Positions 1-7,143 of a stretch of 33,697 nt of DNA are shown here, piece after piece. The stretch is from positions 1 through 33,697 of the forward strand of contig JAKPSH010000196.1 in assembly GCA_029555385.1 (NCBI GenBank), read 5' to 3'. Below the pieces are notes generated by a model. That model was not told the DNA's origin. It ran no database searches and saw only the letters and a list, made by a program, of their open reading frames with translations. A program made the translations under genes and the position numbers. The first letter of the stretch is position 1, and the number at the start of each line of letters is the position of its first letter. Source of the stretch: Pseudomonadota bacterium (lineage in GTDB: Bacteria > Bdellovibrionota_C > UBA2361 > SZUA-149).

Positions 1-518
1 TCCCCCTGCTGCGCAAAGATTTTATTATTCATCCGGCGCAGGTTTGGCAGAGCCGGCTTGCTGGCGCCGATGCGGCGCTGCTCATTGCCGCCGCGTTATC
101 TCAAGAACAGCTCAGCGCTCTGCTTGCCGCATTTAACGAAGCAAGGCTGGATGTGCTGCTTGAAGTGCACAATGAAGAAGAACTGCACAAAGCAGCAGCG
201 GCGCTTACCTCGTTTTATTCAGCGGCGGAAATAAAAATCAACACTATGCTCGGCATTAATAACCGGAATCTCAGCACATTTGCCGTAGACCTGCAAACGA
301 CGCAGAGGCTCGCCGCTGCTATCCGGCAGCGGTTTGCAGACAATCCACTGCTCAGCTCAACCGTAATCGTCTCTGAGTCTGGAATAGCTGCGTCTGCCGA
401 TATGCGCCAACTCGCCGAATTCGGCGCATCAGCGTTCCTCATTGGAGAATCTTTGACAGCGGCCGGCGAACCCGGCGTAAATTTGGCGCGTCTGATCGCT
501 GATTTCCGCGGGCCTTAG
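1..518 (+). CDS. trpC: Indole-3-glycerol phosphate synthase, C-terminal part (5' end outside window)
   Basis: The reading frame is open from base 3 and ends with TAG at 518. It encodes about 171 residues, the C-terminal two thirds of TrpC, which closes the indole ring from CdRP in tryptophan synthesis in the cytoplasm. The first visible residues, PLLRKDFIIHPAQV, match the conserved TrpC segment that carries a catalytic lysine. Further on are LLEVHNEEEL, the GINNRNLSTFAVDL phosphate-binding segment, VSESGI and FLIGESL, all in the order expected for this TIM barrel. trpB begins 107 bases downstream on the same strand. In many bacteria trpF sits between these two genes. Here the gap is far too short for it and holds no recognisable coding sequence. 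Confidence 0.95.
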   Translation, partial: PLLRKDFIIHPAQVWQSRLAGADAALLIAAALSQEQLSALLAAFNEARLDVLLEVHNEEELHKAAAALTSFYSAAEIKINTMLGINNRNLSTFAVDLQTTQRLAAAIRQRFADNPLLSSTVIVSESGIAASADMRQLAEFGASAFLIGESLTAAGEPGVNLARLIADFRGP

Positions 519-625
519 CTCGGCGTTCCGGCAAATTAATACCGCCTTCGGCGCCAGTCTTTATTTCTTTTGCGGCTTTGCGTAGGATATGGGGCTTTGC
601 TGCCCTTAACTTTGACTGAGCAAAT

Positions 626-1876
626 TTGAAAAAGAAGCAACCAAAGTCTGGCTCCGTTTTCGCTCCCGATGGCCAAGGCCATTACGGCCCATACGGCGGG
701 CGTTACGCCCCGGAAGTGCTTATGCCGGCTTTGGCCGAGCTTGAAGAGTGTTTTTGCAGCGCAAAAAAAGACAAAAAGTTCCAGCAAGAACTGGCGCAGA
801 CCTTCCGCACCTATGTCGGACGCCCCACTCCGCTTTATTTTTGCGAGAACTTGAGCCGTGAACTGGGCGGCGCGAAGATCTTTGTTAAAAATGAAGGTCT
901 GGCGCACACCGGAGCGCATAAGATCAACCACTGTGTCGGCCAGGCACTGCTTGCGCGCCGGATGAATAAGCAGCGCTTAATTGCCGAAACAGGCGCCGGC
1001 CAGCACGGACTAGCTACCGCGACTGTTGCGGCTAAGTTCGGCTTCGAGTGCGTTATTTACATGGGCGCGCTCGACGTCGCGCGTCAGCGGCCTAATGTAT
1101 TTTGGATGGAAAAGCTCGGCGCAAAAGTTATCCCGGTGGAGTTTGGCGGCAAACGCTTGAAAGATGCTGTTAATGCTGCGCTCAAAGATTGGATCACTAA
1201 TGTCCGCACGACCCATTACTTGCTTGGCTCGACCCTGGGCCCGCATCCTTTTCCGGAAGTGAACCGTTATTTTCAAAGCGTTGTCGGCCACGAAATAAAA
1301 TTGCAGATGCAGGAAGCCACGGGAAAGCTGCCCGATTATGTTGTTGCTTGCGTCGGTGGGGGAAGCAATTCTGCTGGTGCTTTTAATGCATTCCTGCCGC
1401 ACAAGCGGGTCAAGCTGATTGGCGTGGAAGCGGGCGGCAAGGGCCCAAACTCAGGAGCGCATGCCATCCGGCTGAGAAGCGGACGGATCGGCATCGTTGA
1501 AGGTTACAAGTCATACTGGCTGCTCGACGATAACGGTCAGGTCGCGGACACCCACAGCATCTCAGCGGGTCTTGATTATGCGGGAATCGGTCCCCTGCAC
1601 GCCCTGCTCCATGATCAAGGACGCGTGACGTATACTTACGCACTGGATAAAGAAGTGCTTCATGCGGTTGAGCTGCTTGCCCGTACCGAGGGCATTTTTC
1701 CGGCCCTTGAATCGGCTCATGCCTTAGCGCACACCGTAAAACTTGCGCCGGGCCTTGCACGAAGCAAAACAATCGTCGTCAATCTTTCAGGGCGAGGCGA
1801 CAAAGACATCTTTATTTTGGCTAAGCATCTGGCCGATGAGAATTTCTTTGATTTTCTGCGCGAGTACGCAAAATGA
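626..1876 (+). CDS. trpB: Tryptophan synthase beta chain
   Basis: TrpB condenses indole with L-serine using PLP and forms the alpha2-beta2 complex with TrpA. The 416 residues contain the family landmarks in order: HYGPYGGRYAPE near residue 20, HTGAHKIN with the PLP-binding lysine at about residue 99, AETGAGQHG, the phosphate-binding GGGSNS, SISAGLDYAG, RTEGIFPALES and NLSGRGDKD. Length is close to the usual 395-410. The start is a TTG at 626: an in-frame TGA lies only three codons upstream, and no ATG or GTG occurs in frame before the conserved N-terminal block. No strong ribosome site is visible. The gene overlaps trpA by four bases (ATGA), which indicates translational coupling. The substrate-loop segment reads KNEGLAHTG where KREDLNHTG is common, a mild variation. 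Confidence 0.96.
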   Translation: MKKKQPKSGSVFAPDGQGHYGPYGGRYAPEVLMPALAELEECFCSAKKDKKFQQELAQTFRTYVGRPTPLYFCENLSRELGGAKIFVKNEGLAHTGAHKINHCVGQALLARRMNKQRLIAETGAGQHGLATATVAAKFGFECVIYMGALDVARQRPNVFWMEKLGAKVIPVEFGGKRLKDAVNAALKDWITNVRTTHYLLGSTLGPHPFPEVNRYFQSVVGHEIKLQMQEATGKLPDYVVACVGGGSNSAGAFNAFLPHKRVKLIGVEAGGKGPNSGAHAIRLRSGRIGIVEGYKSYWLLDDNGQVADTHSISAGLDYAGIGPLHALLHDQGRVTYTYALDKEVLHAVELLARTEGIFPALESAHALAHTVKLAPGLARSKTIVVNLSGRGDKDIFILAKHLADENFFDFLREYAK

Positions 1877-2712
1877 TCACGCTCGAAGACCAGCTTAAAA
1901 ATATTTGTTCGCGCAGCACGCATTACCGCGGCAGTAAGCCGTGGCCGGCGCTGATGACCCATGTTGTGGTGGGCTACCCCTCTTTGCCGAAGACCATTGA
2001 GATCGCCATGACCATGGCTGATGCCGGAGCAAGCCTGATTGAGCTGCAGATTCCGTTCAGCGATCCGATGGCAGACGGACCGACGATTATGCGGGCCAAC
2101 GAGCATGCGCTGGCCGGAGGAACAACGCCGAAGGACTGCATGCGCGTCATGGAAACGCTGAGCGCAAGAGTCGACGTTCCGCTGTTGTTTATGAGTTATT
2201 TCAACCTGATTCATGCCTACGGCAATCAACGGGGAAAAAGCGGCTTGGCCCGTTTCTTGGCTGATGCGCGCAGCGCAGGAGCCCAGGGCATGATTGTCCC
2301 GGACATCCCGCCGGAGGAATCGCACGAAGGCTACTGGACATTGACGTACAAGAACGGGCTTGCCGCTATTCCGCTTGTTTCACCGGTAAGCAGCGAAACG
2401 CGTCTGAAGAAAATTGCTGCGGCAAGCAAAAGCGGATTTGTTTACTGCGTCTCGACCACAGGCACAACAGGCGCAAGAAAAGAGCTGCCGCAAGATTTGC
2501 GCGCCTATTTGCAGCGCATCCGGCGCCACTTCTCCCAGCCGCTTGCCGTAGGGTTCGGCATCTCTAAACGGGAGCACATCCAAATCCTTTCGGGCAGCGC
2601 AGAAATCGCCATTGTCGGCAGCGCCGTGATTAACATTATTGAAAAGTCGTCCGCGAAAAGCGCTGCGGCAAACGTGCGAAAGTTCGTCCGTCAGCTTACC
2701 CGCAATTCCTAG
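1873..2712 (+). CDS. trpA: Tryptophan synthase alpha chain
   Basis: TrpA cleaves indole-3-glycerol phosphate to indole and glyceraldehyde-3-phosphate and passes indole to TrpB. The 279-residue protein has the catalytic pair in ELQIPFSDPMADGPT, with Glu57 and Asp68 equivalent to Glu49 and Asp60 of the E. coli enzyme. It also has the VPDIPPEE segment, CVSTTGTTG and the phosphate-binding GFGISKREH. The ELQIPFSDP form, instead of ELGIPFSDP, and the THVVVGYPS N-terminus mark a divergent TrpA subgroup. The ATG start overlaps the trpB stop (ATGA). The TAG stop at 2710-2712 lies inside a CTAG that forms the edge of the inverted-repeat element downstream. That element may have inserted at the very end of this gene and reset its C-terminus. 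Confidence 0.96.
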   Translation: MITLEDQLKNICSRSTHYRGSKPWPALMTHVVVGYPSLPKTIEIAMTMADAGASLIELQIPFSDPMADGPTIMRANEHALAGGTTPKDCMRVMETLSARVDVPLLFMSYFNLIHAYGNQRGKSGLARFLADARSAGAQGMIVPDIPPEESHEGYWTLTYKNGLAAIPLVSPVSSETRLKKIAAASKSGFVYCVSTTGTTGARKELPQDLRAYLQRIRRHFSQPLAVGFGISKREHIQILSGSAEIAIVGSAVINIIEKSSAKSAAANVRKFVRQLTRNS

Positions 2713-3078
2713 TCCTGAAATACGCGAATAACTCTGCCGCAGTTGGATGTCCGCCTGAATGGCGCATATTTGTGGCATTACCTGGGTGAAAGCTGAAGTC
2801 GCGCATGGGCGGTGGAGAGTTTGACGCTGCCGGGCGCTGAAGGCGCGCCGCCGCTAGAACAGATCAAAAACCCGGCACAACCCTTTGCCAACCGCAGCGC
2901 GTCGCCCGCATTGACTCGTCGCCATTGGTCTGGACCACTGGGCGGGCGACAGCGAAGGGAGGCAAAGGGTTGTGCCGGGTAAAAAAGGTCACGCCTTCAG
3001 CACCCGGCAGCATCGCTCTGGACGAAGCCTCTGGACCTCACGGCTAAGGCAAAAGTTATTCGCTTATTTCAGGGCTAG
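2709..3078. repeat. Large imperfect inverted repeat, probable MITE-like element
   Basis: This stretch fills most of the gap between trpA and the next gene and has no credible coding sequence. Its two ends are inverted copies: CCTGAAATA(C/A)GCGAATAACT followed by a TGCC shortly after, read inward from 2714 on the + strand and from 3073 on the - strand. A second matching block, GCTGCCGGG(C/T)GCTGAAGGCG, occurs near 2826-2845 and, inverted, near 2992-3011. The innermost block is a perfect 20-bp inverted repeat (2870-2889 and 2961-2980). The left arm has about 50 extra bases between the first and second blocks. Both ends are flanked by CTAG (2709-2712 and 3075-3078). That could be a 4-bp target duplication or, because CTAG is self-complementary, part of the repeat. 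No transposase is present. Confidence 0.7.
2870..2980. repeat. Nested three-stem palindrome at the centre of the inverted repeat
   Basis: The outer stem pairs 2870-2889 with 2961-2980 perfectly over 20 bp (core GGCACAACCCTTTGCC). Inside it, GTCGCCCG at 2901-2908 pairs with CGGGCGAC at 2943-2950, and a small hairpin TGGTC-TG-GACCA occupies 2926-2937. The three stems are concentric, so either DNA strand or a transcript could fold into one long interrupted hairpin. It could also slow or end transcription out of trpA. Confidence 0.75.
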
Positions 3079-3119
3079 AGCATTCCGCTCCAAACTGCAA
3101 CCTAAAGCTGCGTTGATTT

Positions 3120-4793
3120 TCAACCCGCAAATTCTTTTTCGTAAACTTCGCGCTCCCAAACAATCCATCCCGAACCGGGACGAATCGTACTAAGAATCGG
3201 CTGGCCCGTTTTTGCGCAGCGTTGCGGATAAAGTTTCAGTCCGCCGAGCCAAAGAGCGCGCTGTTCCATACGTTCGTCGTAAGCATCACGCGGAAGCGGC
3301 ACGTTTAATTTGCGGTAGCGCCTTACTTCCTCGCTGGTGATGCGGAACAAGCGGCCAGACCGCCCGGAGACGGTAAACGCTCGATCGGTCTGCGGCAGAC
3401 GATCCGGCAGATCCGCGGCACCGACCGCTTCCGCGCGGCTCAATGTCTCTTTTTCATACCAGCGCAGCCCCTCTTTGCGCACGTCCTCCGCTGAACGGGG
3501 AAAGACTCGCTGTGCAAGCGAACTGTTGTACGGTACGGGGCTTATCCTCATCGGGAAAAACTTTCCCCATTCCCCTGTCTCGCGCATATGTTCGGCAATC
3601 CGCGCCGCAAGATGCTGATATTCTGCCGGCGAGTACTGCTTATTCAAGATCATGTTGCTCTTATTGCGCAGTCCGACACAGCCGAAACAGTCTCGTGACG
3701 AGCTGCACATCCAGCAGTAGTTGAGATCATAAACTCCACCCCAGCACAAACAACAGCAGCGCAGATTATATGCTTGCGACCCGCAGCTTACACATGCGTA
3801 GAGCAGCTCCGCTCCGTTGCCAAAACAGCTAAAATCATAGCAGTCCTTTACTCCATGCACGGCGTTGTAAACATACTTGCAGTTCTCCGCACCGCGCACC
3901 AGACAACTGTCAAAAACGTTTTTTGCTTCGAAAATCAAGTTCCCTGTGACATGCTCAGTCATTTTGCTGTCAATATGCGGGCGCGGATGAAGCCGAAAAA
4001 ATTCCTCGCACTGGCGGCGCAACCTGCTCCGCTCGGCAAACGAATCAAGCGGGAGACTGCTAATAAATGCGTGGTATTCATCTCTGGTCTTCTGTTCGTT
4101 GAATATGCGGTATTCCGCCCGCCGCAAATTAACGCAGCCGAAACAATTGCGGCAGCCTGTGCAGTTAAACAGAAAATAGCTATCGCTGCAGTGCTCACAG
4201 CAGATTGAGCTTTGCAGCGCGTAGCAGCGGCCGCACTGAATGCAGTCATAACAAAGCTCGGAATAAGGAGTATGCGTGCAGTCAGTACAGTCGCGGGAAC
4301 CAAATGCGTTTTCGCAGTACATGCAGTCTTCGGCATTGGACGTGTTAAAGACTAAATAGCAGTTCCGCACGCTCGTACAATGATTCGAATAACTGCTGTT
4401 TTCACACTTCAGCACAGAGAGCGGAAAAGACGGCACTTGCTGGGCAAGTGCGGCAAATTGCGCAAAAAAGGGCCTCGAAAAATCAAATTCCTGTCCATAA
4501 TCCGCGGCATCCCAGGAGTCGCTCCACCATTCATCGTGCGCATAAACAGGAAAAGGTGAATCATCTGGATACATCGAAAACACCTGTTCGCCGCTTTTTG
4601 ACGATTTACGGCTGTAAACATAGATCTGATTGCGAAACGAGAGCCGTGCTCGAAGCCGGCAGTTCGGGCAGCTCTGCGGCTCGGGAAAAGGATAATTCTT
4701 GCCGTGGAACTTCGGTGCAAGCTTAAGCAAGAAGGCGAGATCGTCATCGCCAACAACAAATGGCTCCTGGCAGATTTCACATCTTTTCTTCAT
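3120..4793 (-). CDS. Cysteine-rich protein with a zinc-ribbon N-terminus and internal duplication, function unknown
   Basis: The 557-residue protein has about 38 cysteines, mostly as CxxC and CxxCxxC groups. An N-terminal zinc ribbon is formed by C5-x2-C8 and C42-x2-C45. The cysteine-dense middle (residues 130-375) looks duplicated: NCFGCVNLRRAEYRIFNEQ at about 216-234 matches DCFGCVGLRNKSNMILNKQ at about 368-386, and each is followed by an acidic EY segment. From memory, proteins of this type appear as uncharacterised cysteine-rich proteins, especially in candidate-phyla genomes. No enzymatic domain is recognised. The ATG at 4793 is chosen over a codon ten residues upstream because AGGAGG lies four bases before it. 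There is no signal peptide, so it is probably cytoplasmic and metal-binding. It is transcribed divergently from the binding-protein gene at 4914. Confidence 0.8.
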   Translation of the reverse strand: MKKRCEICQEPFVVGDDDLAFLLKLAPKFHGKNYPFPEPQSCPNCRLRARLSFRNQIYVYSRKSSKSGEQVFSMYPDDSPFPVYAHDEWWSDSWDAADYGQEFDFSRPFFAQFAALAQQVPSFPLSVLKCENSSYSNHCTSVRNCYLVFNTSNAEDCMYCENAFGSRDCTDCTHTPYSELCYDCIQCGRCYALQSSICCEHCSDSYFLFNCTGCRNCFGCVNLRRAEYRIFNEQKTRDEYHAFISSLPLDSFAERSRLRRQCEEFFRLHPRPHIDSKMTEHVTGNLIFEAKNVFDSCLVRGAENCKYVYNAVHGVKDCYDFSCFGNGAELLYACVSCGSQAYNLRCCCLCWGGVYDLNYCWMCSSSRDCFGCVGLRNKSNMILNKQYSPAEYQHLAARIAEHMRETGEWGKFFPMRISPVPYNSSLAQRVFPRSAEDVRKEGLRWYEKETLSRAEAVGAADLPDRLPQTDRAFTVSGRSGRLFRITSEEVRRYRKLNVPLPRDAYDERMEQRALWLGGLKLYPQRCAKTGQPILSTIRPGSGWIVWEREVYEKEFAG

Positions 4794-4913
4794 CAAACCT
4801 CCTGCATGCCGTATTGCCGCCACAGACGGCGATTCTTCCTTTTTGCTTGTCTACTAGTATAGTATCAGTATTCATTGTCTTGCATCTACGTCTTGCAGCA
4901 GAGAAGATGTCTG

Positions 4914-6068
4914 ATGGGAAAGAATGTCCGGCTTGAGTTCGTCTATATACAGGTTATTGCCGCCATATATGCGCTCGGCGCCGCCGCAGTTTTCGCACAG
5001 CATTTGCCGCGAGAAAACACAGTGAAAGTCGGTTGGATCGGTCCGATGACGGGCGAGCTGGCCAAGTGGGGAGGTTATCAGGCTGCTCTTATTGCCGCAG
5101 ACGAGGTGAACGCCCCTGGCATGCCGGGCCCGCATATTGAAATCATTTTTGAAGACGGCAAAAGCCAGGGCAAGGATGCGGCAAGCGCTGCACAGAAGTT
5201 GATTAACATTGACCGCGTTAAATTCATTCTCGGCGGTCAGTGCACCCGCGAAAGCCTGGCGATTGCCCCGATCGCCGAGAGAGCCGGAGTGATTATGCTT
5301 GCGGCAATCACCAGCAATCCTTTTCTTACGGAGGCAGGCGATAATGTATTTCGTGTAACCGCAGTCAGCACCACAGCATCGGTGCGGCTGATGGCGTTTG
5401 CTGCAAAGGAGCCGTCACTAAAAAGCTTTGCCGTGATCTTTGAAGAGGCAGATTATCCGCGCCCGCAGGCTGAAAAATTTAGAGATCTTGTTTTGCAAAA
5501 CGGCTTATCTTTGACGGCATATCAAGGATTTCTGCCAGGTGAACACGATTTCCGGAGTGTCTTAACTAAACTAAAAGCAAGCAAGCCCGATGCCGTGTTC
5601 ATTGCCACGACCTCCCCTGATTTTGCGGCGCTCTTGTTGCGCCAGATCAGAGACCTGGGAATCAACAGCAAACTCTTCGGCAATGAGAACACTGGTTTTG
5701 CGGTTAATTCCTCGGGTTTGGACAAAAATATTTTCAATGGTCTAGTCTTTGCGGCATCACGCTATGACGCCGGTCGCCCAAAAGCTAGAGTATTTCTCGA
5801 AAAATATCGAACGCGCTGGCAGGTCGATGCGCTTCCTTACGGAGCCTATACAGCCGAACCGTACGATGCGCTGTGGCTGCTTGCCGACACTATCCGCCGC
5901 TGCGGCAGCGAACCGGCGGCGGTCAAGCAGTGTTTGTACCAAACGACCCGCTACGAAGGCGCCTCGGGAGTTTTAGGATTCGACACGAATGGTGATGCGA
6001 TTCGCGATTATGAACTTCTGGTAGTGCGTAACGGAATAGTCACGCCTTTTGCGGAACTTCAACATTAG
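4914..6068 (+). CDS. Periplasmic ligand-binding protein of the LIV (branched-chain amino acid) type, orphan
   Basis: The product is about 384 residues with an N-terminal signal peptide: basic start (MGKNVR), hydrophobic core and a likely cleavage after AAAVFA. The mature part is a type I periplasmic binding fold: VKVGWIGPMTGELAKWG near the N-terminus, EDGKSQGKDAASAAQKLI, then ILGGQCTRESLAIAPIAE in the usual substrate-loop position, and PDAVFIATTSPDFAALLLRQ in the second lobe. Such proteins deliver amino acids or related ligands to ABC importers or act as sensors. No permease or ATPase genes are nearby, so the partner is elsewhere or absent. The ATG at 4914 gives a clean signal peptide. A TTG at 4875 in the same frame would add 13 residues that spoil it. 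A related domain is fused to the membrane protein at 19126. Confidence 0.85.
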   Translation: MGKNVRLEFVYIQVIAAIYALGAAAVFAQHLPRENTVKVGWIGPMTGELAKWGGYQAALIAADEVNAPGMPGPHIEIIFEDGKSQGKDAASAAQKLINIDRVKFILGGQCTRESLAIAPIAERAGVIMLAAITSNPFLTEAGDNVFRVTAVSTTASVRLMAFAAKEPSLKSFAVIFEEADYPRPQAEKFRDLVLQNGLSLTAYQGFLPGEHDFRSVLTKLKASKPDAVFIATTSPDFAALLLRQIRDLGINSKLFGNENTGFAVNSSGLDKNIFNGLVFAASRYDAGRPKARVFLEKYRTRWQVDALPYGAYTAEPYDALWLLADTIRRCGSEPAAVKQCLYQTTRYEGASGVLGFDTNGDAIRDYELLVVRNGIVTPFAELQH

Positions 6069-6082
6069 AGCCGCGAAAGTTT

Positions 6083-7135
6083 TTATCTGCGCCCCGCACG
6101 CGCACCGACTGAGGCTTTACGCAGTTCATTGATCAGCGCGTGAAAATCGGCGCCGGCCATGGCATACTTGCGCCCTTCCTGACTCGCCCTCTGTTCAATG
6201 GGCCGCCGGAATTCTTCCTCTTTTGCAAAAGAACTCTGATCGGCATCGGTCACCTGTTTTGCGAAATTCGCCCCCATCTGCTGCGTAAGGAAGAAACTGA
6301 ATAAAGCAGCGCGGTAGACGTAAAGCGGAACGCTGCTGTCTGCCTGAAACTGCTCGCGCGCTGTCTTCTCAGCATCGAATTGAATTTTCACCAGAGCTGA
6401 AGCCTGATGCGGATGGTGTCTTACGATTTCAATCTGCGCATCCGTCAGTCTGTCGAAATACTGGCTCAGCGCACGAAGGTCGTTTTGGTTCAGATTGATC
6501 ACGCTTTCGTTGCCGATTTGCTCAATCTGGACCCCTACCCAGTGCTCGGTATTGGGCCCGACAACGAGCGTATAACGCCCTTTCCATGAGATACCTGCCT
6601 CAACTCGTCCGGCGCTCAAGAGCTCCTTAACCTGTCCGATCATCTCACGGATGCCGGCAAACGGCTTGCGGAAGTTGAAATTAATATCAATGGCAAAAGA
6701 CTCTCCTTGAAGCTTTCCCACATCCCAGTTCTCGCCCAACGCGCTCTTCTCGTCCAGAAACGCCGCCGTTGCCGCCCTGGTATAACGAATATCAGCGTTG
6801 CGGCCGACTACGCGAAAACGCTCAAAGGAAAAATCGGCTGTCTCCAGCGAAATTTCACCGGCCCTGAAGTCAAAGAACTTACGCGCCGTAAATTCTCCTT
6901 GAAAACTCGGCCGCAGCATCACTTTCGCGTTATACCAAGAGACTTTTCGCGGTGAAGCAAATCGCACTTGATCATATTTCGGCTCAATCATCTGCATGCC
7001 GAATTCCGCCGAATATTTGGGGATAAGGACCAACGCCTGGCGGCAAAATAGATCGAGAAAAAAATTTGCGCCGATCACGCCAATCAACACCAAGGAGCCG
7101 AACAGCAGGATTAAGATGATCAGCAGTTTTTTCAT
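6083..7135 (-). CDS. Membrane-anchored protein of unknown function, kinase companion
   Basis: The 350-residue protein starts with MKKLLIILILLFGSLVLIGVIG, a single hydrophobic segment that is either an uncleaved signal anchor or a signal peptide. The rest is soluble with mixed beta-rich sequence. The N-terminal anchor followed by a domain with phrases such as FRAGEISLETADFSFERFRV and INFNFRKPF is reminiscent of AsmA-like envelope proteins, but the resemblance is too weak for a family assignment. The C-terminus is charged (RKASVGARAGRR). It begins eight bases after the stop codon of the kinase gene, so the two are probably co-transcribed. It converges with the binding-protein gene, with only 14 bases between the two stops. 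Confidence 0.75.
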   Translation of the reverse strand: MKKLLIILILLFGSLVLIGVIGANFFLDLFCRQALVLIPKYSAEFGMQMIEPKYDQVRFASPRKVSWYNAKVMLRPSFQGEFTARKFFDFRAGEISLETADFSFERFRVVGRNADIRYTRAATAAFLDEKSALGENWDVGKLQGESFAIDINFNFRKPFAGIREMIGQVKELLSAGRVEAGISWKGRYTLVVGPNTEHWVGVQIEQIGNESVINLNQNDLRALSQYFDRLTDAQIEIVRHHPHQASALVKIQFDAEKTAREQFQADSSVPLYVYRAALFSFFLTQQMGANFAKQVTDADQSSFAKEEEFRRPIEQRASQEGRKYAMAGADFHALINELRKASVGARAGRR

Positions 7136-7143
7136 ATCAGCGC

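Noticed and set aside
2972-3193. 73-codon frame on the + strand
   Set aside because: It lies in the right arm of the inverted repeat and runs into the 3' end of the cysteine-rich gene. It has no protein-like features.
4843-4865. TTGCTT and TATAGT as a promoter for the binding-protein gene
   Set aside because: Spacing is only 9-11 bases.
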